A DNA stretch of 64,000 bases from Haladaptatus halobius (GCF_020618475.1 NZ_CP085339.1:372001-436000); one strand, 5' to 3'; numbered from the stretch's first letter, positions 1 through 8,271 are shown. Numbers and translations: made by a program. The notes: a model not told the origin generated them from the letters alone.

Positions 1-1
1 G

Positions 2-247
2 AAGCTGGGTGAGCAATTGGATTACTCGTCGGAAGCAGCCCGCCAGAAACTCGTTCAGCTCCACGATCAAGGACTAATCGAACGTCGGAAGGTCGGTGCG
101 GGGGTAGTCATTTGGTGGATTGACGATGATGCAGCGGAACCGAGTGGTATCAATGCGGATGATCCGTTTTGGTCGCTAAAGCCAGCTGCCGGTGAGCCAG
201 TTGCCGAAGACGAGATCGATGATATCCTCTACGGTGGCGATGAGTGA
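2..247 (+). CDS. Winged-helix antitoxin-type protein (5' end cut by window)
   Basis: The reading frame is open from base 2, so the start lies outside the window. The visible protein has a helix-turn-helix pattern (SSEAARQKLVQLHDQGLIERR) followed by the beta-wing ending VVIWWIDDD, then an acidic tail. The same signature, with a wing ending in VWWI or IWWI, recurs at 3172, 20256 and 61308 in this window. The copy at 61308 overlaps an intact PIN-domain toxin gene, and this copy overlaps vapC by 8 bases. The likely role is DNA binding and autoregulation or antitoxin function in a VapBC-like pair. That role is inferred from context; the HTH fold is read from the sequence. Confidence 0.7.
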   Translation, partial: KLGEQLDYSSEAARQKLVQLHDQGLIERRKVGAGVVIWWIDDDAAEPSGINADDPFWSLKPAAGEPVAEDEIDDILYGGDE

Positions 248-683
248 ATAGCCCCTGTTTATCGATACGGGAGCATTCTTTGCGTGGGTGAACACCCGTG
301 CTGGACGGCATGAGACAGCCCAATCCGTGTTCGATTCCCTCCGCCGTGAAGCGATTCCGTATCAGCCGTTGTTTACGAATCGATACGTCCTCTCGGAGTT
401 AGCTACACTCACCAGTCGGAAGGACAATCACAAGACGGCGGTCGATGCGCTCCAGACGATTCGACGTTCGGAGAATTTCAATATCCTCCCGGTTGGTGAA
501 GGTGTGTTTGCTGCGGCTTATGATGAGTTTGAGCGCTATGACGACCAACAGATTTCGTCCGTTGATCACACGAGTGCGGTACTCGCCCGTGAATACGATA
601 TCGACCATATCTTTGCCTTTGATCGGGATTTCGCGACACTTGGGCTGACTCGGGTTCCTGCGGATATCCATTTTCCAGAGTGA
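240..683 (+). pseudogene. vapC: VapC-like PIN-domain toxin with in-frame amber codon 4
   Basis: The ATG at 240 overlaps the upstream antitoxin-type gene and reads M-S-E-TAG-P-L-F-I-D-T-G-A-F-F. The frame then stays open to 683. The stretch FIDTGAFFAW carries the first catalytic Asp of a PIN ribonuclease, and DHTSAVLAREYDIDHIFAFD with the following DRDF carries the later acidic residues. The TAG at 249-251 falls immediately before the conserved first strand. The next start, GTG at 288, would remove the essential Asp. The toxin therefore appears inactivated by a nonsense mutation while the rest of the frame is undamaged, which suggests a recent event. A C-terminal fragment of a close relative lies at 14836. 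Confidence 0.72.
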
Positions 684-844
684 TTTTGGTCTGGGGTTCG
701 AGAGGGGCTTTAGCTGAAAGATTTGTTGGTGAGTGTTGTGTCTCGTGCAGACATTCGAACGTCGATCTTGCGGGGAATCAGAGAGTCGAGGGATGTCTAT
801 CAATCCGTCTCAATTGATAAGTCAGAGCCTCGCTAAGGAAGGTT

Positions 845-1567
845 ATGGAAGAAGATCTCCACGAGTACCACGGGAGGTACATCGAGGTCAGCTACGATCA
901 CAATCGATGTATTCACGTCCGGGAGTGTGTCGAGGGACTTCCCGAAGTGTTTGACCCGAACCAGCGACCGTGGATCGACGCTGACAATGCCGACGCTGAC
1001 GAGGTAGCGCGGGTGATCGAACGGTGCCCGACAGGAGCACTGCATTACGAACGAACTGACGATGGCACTCCTGAACGCATTCCTTCCAGTAACACGGTCA
1101 CCGCAACCACTAATGGGCCGCTTTATCTCCACGGAGACATCGTGATTCGATCACACGATGGTGAACTTGTTCTCGAAGATACGCGCGTCGCTCTCTGTCG
1201 CTGTGGACATACAATGAACGAACCACTCTGTGATAACAGCCATGCACGTATTTTCGAGGCAGATGGAACCGAGTCGGTAGATCCAGCCATCTCTGAAGAT
1301 ATCGAGGACAAGCAAGTTGAGGAACGTGACACGACAGACACGAGCAACGAGGAGGACGGTGACGACCAACCCGACGGGCAGCTAGTCGTGACGCCGACAC
1401 CGAATGGGCCGATTATTCTCGATGGTTCCTTCGAACTCCGGCACGGTGAGGGAGAACCTACTCGACATGGTGAGGCGACATTTTGTCGGTGCGGTTGGTC
1501 GGCGACCAAGCCATTCTGTGATGGGACTCATAGCAAGATTGGCTTCACTACGAACGCTGAGGAGTGA
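845..1567 (+). CDS. Fer4_19-type ferredoxin fused to two CDGSH iron-sulfur motifs
   Basis: The 240-residue protein begins with a small ferredoxin-like domain (about residues 10-75: VSYDHNRCIHVRECV, then RCPTGAL) of the divergent 4Fe-4S/YjdI type. Two CDGSH signatures follow: CRCGHTMNEPLCDNSH near residues 118-133 and CRCGWSATKPFCDGTH near residues 214-229. Each has the three Cys and one His that bind a 2Fe-2S cluster. An acidic linker separates the two motifs. The protein is probably a cytoplasmic electron-transfer or Fe-S/redox-sensing protein; no partner gene is adjacent. The first CDGSH copy has Asn instead of Gly after CD. The domain call is strong but the cellular role is unknown. Confidence 0.85.
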   Translation: MEEDLHEYHGRYIEVSYDHNRCIHVRECVEGLPEVFDPNQRPWIDADNADADEVARVIERCPTGALHYERTDDGTPERIPSSNTVTATTNGPLYLHGDIVIRSHDGELVLEDTRVALCRCGHTMNEPLCDNSHARIFEADGTESVDPAISEDIEDKQVEERDTTDTSNEEDGDDQPDGQLVVTPTPNGPIILDGSFELRHGEGEPTRHGEATFCRCGWSATKPFCDGTHSKIGFTTNAEE

Positions 1568-1704
1568 AATCAATCGAGTTGGTTTTGGAAGCGGATGGCT
1601 GTGTGCTGTTTGGCGAGGATGATGTGCCTCACAAAGATGCTCTTGTCTCGTTTTATGGAGATTACAGGTCTAAAGCTCTGCGCTGCAGGTGGAGATACAG
1701 CTGA
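1564..1704 (+). CDS. Small overlapping ORF (46 aa), doubtful
   Basis: A GTG at 1564 overlaps the TGA of the CDGSH gene (GTGA) and opens a 46-residue frame beginning VKSIELVLEADGCVLFGEDD. The overlap would allow translational coupling. I recognise no family, and the remaining bases up to 1811 hold no other gene. It could equally be a decayed remnant. Confidence 0.22.
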   Translation: MKSIELVLEADGCVLFGEDDVPHKDALVSFYGDYRSKALRCRWRYS

Positions 1705-1811
1705 CAACGCCTACGCAACCCAGCGTATATGGCAAGGGTACAGATGGTCGCTTTCAAACTATAGGCGAGCGTATTTGCTTCTGAACGGCATCAACAGACA
1801 CGGAGGAAATC

Positions 1812-2228
1812 ATGATTGAAAAGCTCCGCCTCACTACCCGCATTGTTGATGATCAAGACGAAGCGCTAGACTTTTACACCGAGAAGCTCGGCCTAAAGAA
1901 GGCAGCAGACGAGATGTTTGGACCCGATAATCGTCGTTGGGTTACTGTCGCAGCCGAACAAGATGATACTGTGGAAATCGTCCTTGAATCTCTTGACTGG
2001 TTTGAGGGTGAGGAAGCTGGCCGTCGATCTGCAATGATTGGTGAGCAACTGGCACTCGCCTTTACGGTAGATGATTGCCAAGCTACGTATGAAACGCTGC
2101 ATGAACACGGTGTTGAATTCGTATCTGAGCCGACAGAACAGCCCTATGGAATCGAAGCTATCGCAACTGATCTCTATGGGAATGGGATCGTCCTTGTCGA
2201 ACACCCCTCAGAAGCAAAGGTGAGATAA
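1812..2228 (+). CDS. VOC-superfamily protein (glyoxalase/bleomycin-resistance fold)
   Basis: The 138-residue protein has the paired beta-alpha-beta-beta-beta layout of the vicinal-oxygen-chelate superfamily. The first module contains DQDEALDFYTEKLGL and a WVTV strand; the second contains ALAFTVDDCQATYETLHEHG, DLYGNGIVLVE and a C-terminal Glu in the usual metal-ligand position. It is a single-domain cytoplasmic protein of normal length, starting at the only sensible ATG. The substrate cannot be read from the sequence; relatives include glyoxalases, dioxygenases and antibiotic-binding proteins. It is monocistronic, with no partner genes. Confidence 0.8.
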   Translation: MIEKLRLTTRIVDDQDEALDFYTEKLGLKKAADEMFGPDNRRWVTVAAEQDDTVEIVLESLDWFEGEEAGRRSAMIGEQLALAFTVDDCQATYETLHEHGVEFVSEPTEQPYGIEAIATDLYGNGIVLVEHPSEAKVR

Positions 2229-2321
2229 TACCACATTTTTCGGGCACGTTTTATCAATTAACCAACACACTATTCATCACTACTGCAACCGTATTCCTGG
2301 TCTCCGCGGACACGCTAAAAC

Positions 2322-2756
2322 TCACAGTAACGAGCCGGTGCTCGTACCGAGACTGGACGTTAGCTGTTGGTGTGTTTGGAGCCCTGTCTGGAAGCGCTGA
2401 ATAATCTTTGACTGGTGTTTTGGACATGCAATGGGTACAATTGCTCCGTCTTGGACTGGGACTAGTGATTGGGCTGCAGAATACGATGCGAAACGACAAC
2501 CAGGACACGAGATACCGCCAGCGGGGTGGTGGTGGAGGAGCGTCGCTGTGTCGTCAGAGGTGAGTCCACAGATCGAAGTAAACTGCTCAAGATGGTCATC
2601 ACAACTGAGGATAGGGATTCGAAGGTGATCCAGAAGGAGAAATGACACGGCCTGCTGGCTATCAGGGTCGAGGGTAGACTGACACGCATCACAATCGATA
2701 GCCGGTTGATCGTCGGTAATCTCCGACTGTGAGTGCTGAAAATCTGCTGGTAGCAT
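2322..2756 (-). CDS. Haloarchaeal protein with three CxxC-type motifs
   Basis: This 144-residue protein resembles a haloarchaeal hypothetical family. The ATG at 2756 is preferred over an upstream in-frame ATG because the family-like sequence begins MLPADFQ. Cys pairs occur as CDACQ, SCDDH, SCPGCRF and CPKH, which suggests one or two zinc-binding sites. No membrane segment or signal peptide is present. The function is unknown. It stands alone between a VOC gene on the other strand and a decayed stretch. Confidence 0.6.
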   Translation of the reverse strand: MLPADFQHSQSEITDDQPAIDCDACQSTLDPDSQQAVSFLLLDHLRIPILSCDDHLEQFTSICGLTSDDTATLLHHHPAGGISCPGCRFASYSAAQSLVPVQDGAIVPIACPKHQSKIIQRFQTGLQTHQQLTSSLGTSTGSLL

Positions 2757-2844
2757 TATGTAGTGTAACAGGCTGCGATACGGATAAGTAATTGGGGCGT
2801 TCGCTATGAGAGAAACTGTAGGACTGGGTTCGCGGTACATTTAG

Positions 2845-3045
2845 ATACAACGACAGTCACTTACACCAGACAACCACCAGTGCCAGCGGTGTGAGCGAAA
2901 CGAACAGAAGGTTTCACGGATAGAGGCCTATCATATCGTCTCATTCTTTGAGTTCGCGATATCCAGCCAAGTCCATGCTCCTCGGAATCTCTTAATGATC
3001 TGCTCAGATTGCTACACGGCGGATGAGGGACCCATTTCATTGTAA
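2845..3045 (+). pseudogene. HNH endonuclease-domain remnant without start codon
   Basis: A stop-free frame begins just after TAG 2842-2844, has no start codon, and ends at TAA 3043-3045. Its translation carries CQRCERNEQKVSRIEAYHIV, then a stretch ending APRNLLMICSDCYT. This is the Cys2...HHIV-like...NLL-CxxC layout of HNH nucleases, although the central His pair reads Y-H. The piece is about 65 residues and lacks the N-terminal part of such proteins, so it looks like a leftover of a deleted or truncated gene. Confidence 0.5.
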
Positions 3046-3171
3046 CTGGTTGTTGTATTCGAATACTCACATAGTAGATGACTATCCACAATTGTCTCAC
3101 CTCGTTTTCAAGGGTAGTACGGATGTGATCACAGATACTAATCTACACTCGTAATTCGCGACCTGTATGCA

Positions 3172-3366
3172 GTGGAAACGACGACGATATTCTTACTGCG
3201 ATTAGGGAGTCAGAGTTTCCGGCGGTGACCGCTCGGTGGGTGGCAGATACGCTTGGGATTGAATGGCCGTCTGCGCATCGACGACTCGACGAGTTGCATG
3301 AGCAGGGTGACTTGGCAGGGGGGAAAATTGAGTCCCCGGGTTGTTATCTGGTGGATTCCCGAGTGA
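3172..3366 (+). pseudogene. Frameshifted copy of the IWWI-type HTH antitoxin gene
   Basis: The DNA is clearly homologous to the intact gene at 20256, sharing the stretch encoding ESEFPAVTA.WVADTL and the final LSPRVVIWWI. Relative to that copy it has a four-base deletion near the GTG start (3172) and a frame change in the GGGGGG-AAAA run near 3318-3327. No single frame therefore encodes the protein. It is a decayed paralogue without an adjacent toxin. Confidence 0.65.
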
Positions 3367-3828
3367 GGGTAAGTTCACTGATATTGGATGGATGACTATC
3401 TAAATGGCCTTCAAACAAACATTGGCTTGTCAGACTACCTCTTCGGTCTCTGATTTCATTTCCTCGGAAACGCATTCGCGGCAGAATCTTAATCGACATG
3501 GCTAGTGTAACGCACAACGAGAAAGAAGGACTCATTGTGCATTACACTAGCCGCTTGGGGTGCGTTACGACAGCGTAACGCGTGTGGCAGTCGACGAGGG
3601 TATGGTTATGGAGACGACACATGCGCGAAAGATGTGTCCGTGAACCACTGTGAGGAACGTGCTGTGAAAGTCGTCTGCGGTTGTAGTCGATACCAACCAA
3701 CTGTTCTCACGGGGTTTCGAGGTCAACGACTAAGACGAACAATCGAAAGCGACAAAACAACGCCATGGGCTACTGTGAACCTCTTGAGGCCAAGTGGTTT
3801 GAGACGTCAAAGATGTCCCCGAGGAAGC
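3367..3828. other. Gene-free interval with stacked inverted repeats
   Basis: No convincing gene is present; the frames found here have no family resemblance. The stretch contains two neighbouring dyads described separately (3500-3581) and then a featureless sequence running into the 3' end of the subtilase gene. Confidence 0.5.
3500..3581. repeat. Two adjacent inverted repeats built from GTAACGC half-sites
   Basis: Arms 3500-3517 and 3535-3552 pair over 18 positions with one mismatch around a 17-base loop; the left arm begins GGCTAGTGTAACGC. A second dyad, GCGTTAC (3562-3568) and GTAACGC (3575-3581), follows at once. The heptamer GTAACGC or its near-complement therefore occurs four times in alternating orientation within 75 bases. 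This could be a protein-binding array, a recombination site or a strong RNA hairpin. Confidence 0.6.
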
Positions 3829-5163
3829 TCACTGTGATACTGCTGCGTACGTATCGAGATATCCTGAGCCGTAGTATTTTTTGTCGTATCCCTCGGGCAC
3901 CTCGGCAACTTGTTTCAGGATGCTTTTGAGTTGGTTCGCATTCATCTGTGGGTTTGCACTCTTCAGTAGTGAGACGGCGCCAGCGACCTGTGGTGCAGCC
4001 ATCGAGGTACCTGCATACCAGTCATAGCCGTAGGTGGCTCCGAGGTATTCACCAGCCTCATTGTATTCCGGTATGGCGACGGTGTTCAACACGAGATCAT
4101 ACTTCCAGTTGACCCCGGTTCCGACTGCGTCTTCATCTGCATTGCCACCGGGTGCCGCGAGGTCCACAGCGTTCGTTCCGTAATTCGTGTAGTATGCGGG
4201 CGCATATGGCGGTTCTTCAAGTCCTTCGTCTCCCCACATGAATCCGATTGGGCCAGTCGCGCTTACAGTAAGGCCACCGGCGGTCTCCGAGGAGTCACGC
4301 TGGTCTTCGTCGAACTGGAGAGTTCCACCCCAGTTACCACATGCATGGGTAAGGATCGTCCCCTGCCGATTCGCGTAGGTGGTTGTTCGCTGCATCGATT
4401 TGCCCCAGAATTTGCCCCAGCCGTCCTCGCGGAAGCGGAAGGTCCACCCGAGGCTGAGATTCGCGGCGTCAGCGCCGATTTCGGCACTATAAACGATGGC
4501 CGCTAAGACGTCACCCATCCATGCAGAGAAGCTGGCTGAATTGACTTCGGAGAACACACGCAGGTCAACGAGTTCTGTCGCTGGCGCGGAGCCGATGACG
4601 CCCGTATCGTTCTGATCGCTGGCTGCGATACTCCCGGCGACGTGTGTGCCGTGGGCGCCACCATATGGGCCGGGTGCGCCGAGGGAGTCTGGCGTGAAGT
4701 TCTTCGAGAGATCTGCGTTTACAGTGCCCTGTAAGTCCGGGTGGCCTGCGCCAATGCCAGAATCGATTACGGCGACGCGAGTGCCTTCTCCGCGAGTGAT
4801 TTCGTGGGTCGCCGGAATTTGTTGATCTTGCTTGTCCCACTGATACTCGTATAGGTCTTCTCCTTCTGGCGGATACATGACACGTGCTGACTGTCTGGAA
4901 ACCGCGTCAGGTAGACTGGGTGAGTACTGTTTGTCGCGGGCGTATTGTGCCCCGCCGAGTGCGTCTTCGGTTGCGTTCACGACAAGGAGATCCACCGGGG
5001 CAAGGTCGTGGATTACTTCGACGTTTCGTTCCCTGCCCAAACTTTGTCGGTCGACGATGAATCGCTGGGTTGAGTCGGCTCCGACGAGTGGTGATGTGAG
5101 TGCGAGCGCACCAAGGGTGGTTGCAGATGTTCCGAGGAATTGTCGACGGTTGTAGTGTGTCAT
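3829..5163 (-). CDS. Tat-exported S8 subtilisin-like serine protease
   Basis: This 444-residue protein has a twin-arginine signal at the N-terminus (NRRQFLG, residues 5-11, then a hydrophobic stretch to about residue 29). A propeptide-like region follows, then a peptidase S8 domain with the complete catalytic set: Asp134 (VAVIDSG), His171 (HGTHVAG), oxyanion Asn277 (HACGN) and Ser387 (GTSMAAPQVAG). It is probably a folded, extracellular halolysin-type endopeptidase. Its ATG overlaps the TGA of the upstream carboxypeptidase gene (ATGA), so the two are translationally coupled. There is no C-terminal PKD or anchor domain. A second subtilase lies at 29437. Confidence 0.92.
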   Translation of the reverse strand: MTHYNRRQFLGTSATTLGALALTSPLVGADSTQRFIVDRQSLGRERNVEVIHDLAPVDLLVVNATEDALGGAQYARDKQYSPSLPDAVSRQSARVMYPPEGEDLYEYQWDKQDQQIPATHEITRGEGTRVAVIDSGIGAGHPDLQGTVNADLSKNFTPDSLGAPGPYGGAHGTHVAGSIAASDQNDTGVIGSAPATELVDLRVFSEVNSASFSAWMGDVLAAIVYSAEIGADAANLSLGWTFRFREDGWGKFWGKSMQRTTTYANRQGTILTHACGNWGGTLQFDEDQRDSSETAGGLTVSATGPIGFMWGDEGLEEPPYAPAYYTNYGTNAVDLAAPGGNADEDAVGTGVNWKYDLVLNTVAIPEYNEAGEYLGATYGYDWYAGTSMAAPQVAGAVSLLKSANPQMNANQLKSILKQVAEVPEGYDKKYYGSGYLDTYAAVSQ

Positions 5164-6482
5164 CGTTGTTGTTGAATACCTTCGCCGTATAGCGGAGTAT
5201 CGAAGTATGTTTCAATGTCGTATTCGCCGAGTTCGGGGTTGTCGGCGAGTGCAGTGAACGATTCGAGGAATCCGACTTTCGTGAGTTCCAGCATTCGACC
5301 AAAGCCTTTCTGACCCAGGTCATCTGTCTGGTAAGAAACTTCATACAGCATTCCTGCAGCACTGTCGCCTCCGTTCGCAATGTTCGGACAAAGCGCGTCG
5401 AGGTACGAACCCCACAGTGGGTAGTACCCATAGCGAGTGATGCTGTCGAAGATGCTGTTGCCACGTTTGGCTAATGCCTCGATCACGAGTGAGTTCAGCT
5501 TGATAGAGCGCGTGCTCGTTTCGTAATCGAGGAAGGGATTGACGGCCTCCGTAATCGGTGTGTGGTCGTCTGGATAGAACGGTGAGCGATTGAGATAGTC
5601 CTCACCGTATGGCGCCATCACGCTCATCAATGTCTGTTTCTGTGGCTTGTTTCCGGTACTGGAGTCCGGATAGAGGTTCCCGCCTTTATGATGATGCGTA
5701 ATTGCATAGTCGGGGTTCGCCTCGTTGAACGACCTGGTCACCGCTCGGACTTCTGGTGTGAGCCGAAGCCCGCTTGCAAACACCGTGTAGCCCTGGTGGG
5801 GCATATCGAGGTACCGTTGGTTGTACCACCACTCCTCCTGGTCGTCTGTCCGAGGATTGAATTCTGACGGGGGTCGGATGTTGAAGTCACGGTTCATGTC
5901 ATAGCCCGGGTCACCGGCTGGATAGGTGGAATGGTAATATGGCTTATACCGCGACTCACCATTCCACGCTTGGGTGTTTTGTCGTCGGCCAACCCATTCA
6001 GCATCACTGTCGCCATCATAGTCGTAGTGGTACATTGCACCGTCTGGGTTGACTCGGGGTATAATGGTGAACGACAGATTCTCGAGAATGTGATCGACCT
6101 GCTGGGAGTTACTCATCCCAAGCGATTTGATCACTTTGAGCGCGACTTCCGTCCCGGTTGCTTCGTCGCCATGGATTTGCGTGATTAAGTGAACCTCTGT
6201 ATCGCCATCACCGACTTTCACTTCCCAAATTGGGTCGTTTCGTCCTGCGGAGCGGCCGATCTCGCGTAGTGAGACGCGGTCGCTTTTTTGCTCGATCTTT
6301 ATGAGCTCGCTTGTAAGCTCGGCGTTGGTATGGAACGCATTGAGGTTGATCGATTTCGGGCTGCCGAGTTTTGGCCCGCCGGGACGGTATTTTTCTCGGT
6401 CGGGATTTGCGGTTGCCGTTCCAATCATTGTCAAGCCGACTGTTAGGCCACCGGTTGTTTTAATGAAGTTTCTGCGGTTCAT
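5160..6482 (-). CDS. Tat-exported M14 zinc carboxypeptidase
   Basis: The ATG at 6482 is chosen because it directly precedes a twin-arginine signal (MNRRNFIKTTGG), leaving a 440-residue protein; longer starts add an unrelated basic leader. The M14 features are present: zinc ligands H104 and E107 in IHGDEATG, substrate-binding RVNPDG (143-148) and MNRDFN (196-201), a third His ligand in the ITHHHKGG segment (263-265), and the catalytic Glu381 in MLYEVSYQ. It should trim C-terminal residues from peptides outside the cell. Its stop codon overlaps the start of the subtilase, so an exopeptidase and an endopeptidase are made together for extracellular protein degradation. Confidence 0.9.
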   Translation of the reverse strand: MNRRNFIKTTGGLTVGLTMIGTATANPDREKYRPGGPKLGSPKSINLNAFHTNAELTSELIKIEQKSDRVSLREIGRSAGRNDPIWEVKVGDGDTEVHLITQIHGDEATGTEVALKVIKSLGMSNSQQVDHILENLSFTIIPRVNPDGAMYHYDYDGDSDAEWVGRRQNTQAWNGESRYKPYYHSTYPAGDPGYDMNRDFNIRPPSEFNPRTDDQEEWWYNQRYLDMPHQGYTVFASGLRLTPEVRAVTRSFNEANPDYAITHHHKGGNLYPDSSTGNKPQKQTLMSVMAPYGEDYLNRSPFYPDDHTPITEAVNPFLDYETSTRSIKLNSLVIEALAKRGNSIFDSITRYGYYPLWGSYLDALCPNIANGGDSAAGMLYEVSYQTDDLGQKGFGRMLELTKVGFLESFTALADNPELGEYDIETYFDTPLYGEGIQQQR

Positions 6483-6833
6483 CATGGTTGAGTGATGGGT
6501 GGGAAGAGGAGGGATGATCTTTCGAACCACTCTTCTCTTCGCCAAACAATTAAAAGCTATTACTATTTAACGCTATGGGAATGAATTTGGCTGTATTTAG
6601 TTAAGGCTAAAGGATGAGACGGAGCCAATTCAGTTGGTTCAATGGCTGTAATAGCTCGCCTCAACGGTCGTAGTGACTGGATTAAGTTAGATTCTGTAGA
6701 GCGAGAGCGGACACCAACGACCAGTACGACACAATAGGGCTGTGAGACAGCAGAGGATAGTCAGCAATGGCGAAGGAGACTGACAGCCCTCTACTGGGAC
6801 AGGGCGAAGAGATCCGATGGGCCATGATAGTGG

Positions 6834-6940
6834 GGTGCCAGTGGCAGTACTGCTTGGGTGCCCATTGGCTTCACGCAGATCTCGGTGCCAACGTGAGCGA
6901 CATAGTGAGGTGCCAACTGGAGTGGGATACCGAGGTTCCA
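6834..6940 (+). repeat. Five direct repeats of GGTGCCA at about 25-base period
   Basis: GGTGCCA or a one-base variant begins at 6834, 6857, 6884, 6909 and 6934, giving spacings of 23, 27, 25 and 25 bases. Several copies extend into a small dyad such as TGCCA-G-TGGCA. A period that is not a multiple of three argues against a protein repeat, and 25 bases is about two and a half helical turns. Iteron-like or operator-like binding sites are the most natural reading. Confidence 0.6.
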
Positions 6941-7033
6941 ATGAACGCATGAGTGGATGGCAGTGAACAGCACTACCAGGCTGTCCACCGGAGGTGAGGG
7001 CAGCCACCCCTGCGGCGGTACAAAGCAACTCTG

Positions 7034-7251
7034 GACTGTCTGTTACTGACTAGCAGAATGGAAATTGGCAGTATTGCAGCCCGTGGGACTGTCATCCCAG
7101 TACCAGCAGGAGTTAGTTATCTCCGACCATGACCGAAGGGACTGTCCAGCGTGCTGCGACGAGGTGTGAAGTGAACTAGTTTAGGCCAACGGACTGTCTT
7201 TCGTGAATCAGCAGCAGGACTGTCATTGGTATATGAGATAGTGGGACTGTC
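7034..7251 (+). repeat. Six direct repeats of GACTGTC at 53/26-base period
   Basis: GACTGTC, always preceded by G, begins at 7034, 7087, 7140, 7192, 7218 and 7245. The spacings are 53, 53, 52, 26 and 27, so all copies fall on one 26.5-base lattice with alternate positions empty in the first part. A seventh copy lacking the leading G begins at 7430, off the lattice. The heptamer is itself a GAC-T-GTC dyad. The repeats are far too short for CRISPR, and the intervening sequences are not similar to one another. Confidence 0.65.
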
Positions 7252-7718
7252 TGTAAAAGCGAGAGTGGTTGTGGAAGGAGAAGGCATCTACCTGTACAGG
7301 CAATTTATTCAGGAAATATGATATAATAATAGTGAACTGTCGGCCTGACTGTGTTGATCGTCTGTAATGTTGAATTTCACTTGAAAGACGGGGTGTTTCA
7401 CGCCAGGTTGGGCGCTGTTTCTGCCGGCTGACTGTCCACAGGGTGGGAGAGTTTGTGAGTGGTGATATGCTAGTGGGTTGTTGGTAGGCGTGGGCGGGGC
7501 GGAGCGGTTGGTAGGCTGGAGGTCAGTTGACACACAGAGTATCCAACTATTCAGATGGCACTGCTCGTCACTGTCTGGCGATTTCGAGCAATCTGACAGA
7601 GAGCATGGCACTATAGATAGATATAAAGATACTGCGACTGCATACGCATTAGTCCGAAATGGACGGGAATCACGCTCTACGCCGGATTTTTATTAGGTTT
7701 CACACTCCAAAGTCAGCT

Positions 7719-8195
7719 ATGGCGGGGGACGAGCCACCTCCCGACAAGTGGGAGAAATATTCCAGCTGAACCGCCGAGGAGAGCGCCGCCGAGTGCGATC
7801 TTGACATTGATGTCTCAGAGTCCATTCTTGAGTTACAATCCGTCTTCAAGGCGATTGCGCACCCACGACGGCGCTACCTCGTCTACACCCTCGCTGAAGA
7901 GACCGAATGGTCGCTTGATGAGCTTGCGACCAAACTTGCTGCGTGGGAGACCGACACTCCCGATACAGATATCGCGACGCTCACGCGCCAAGAGATGTAT
8001 ACGCCGCTCTATCACGCCCACGTTCCGAAACTCGTCGACTTGGACGTGATCGAGTTCGATACTGACACCGAGACGATCACGCCAGGTCCGCATGCGGTGC
8101 AAGTGTTGACGGTGTTGGAGGGCACAGGCGGCAGTATCGACAATCGGCAAGTAGCACATGCCCGCAGCGACTTCGACCGAGTGGGTACTCAGTAA
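7719..8195 (+). pseudogene. DUF7344-type winged-helix gene with in-frame TGA
   Basis: ATG 7719 opens MAGDEPPPDKWEKYSS, then TGA at 7767-7769. The same frame then continues without a stop for 142 codons to 8195. The downstream part has the family core: ILELQSVFKAIAHPRRRYLV, then a Y-HAHVPKLVDLDVIEFD segment like those at 9922 and 10970. No ATG, GTG or TTG lies between the stop and the core domain, so the conserved region cannot be translated independently. It looks like one nonsense mutation in the disordered N-terminal segment. Confidence 0.65.
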
Positions 8196-8271
8196 TCCAT
8201 GTCTTCGCAAAGAGGTATAACTATCTAGGAAATTATATATCCATAGGACGCTTTTACACGGAGGACGACAG

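Larger units (their letters stand above)
6546..7718. other. 1.1 kb gene-free interval carrying phased repeat arrays
   Basis: No supported gene is present on either strand. The interval holds two consecutive arrays of short direct repeats (6834-6940 and 7034-7251). A pair of TTGGTAGGC repeats 27 bases apart follows at 7481 and 7508. This organisation suggests a replication, partition or regulatory locus and not decayed coding DNA. Confidence 0.55.

Noticed and set aside
3535..3837. 100-codon frame beginning in the inverted repeat
   Set aside because: It starts inside the second arm of the hairpin, has no recognisable domain, and runs into the antisense subtilase end.
7034..7251. CRISPR array
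   Set aside because: The repeats are seven to eight bases long and spacing varies between 26 and 53, far from a 24-37 base CRISPR repeat; no cas genes are present.
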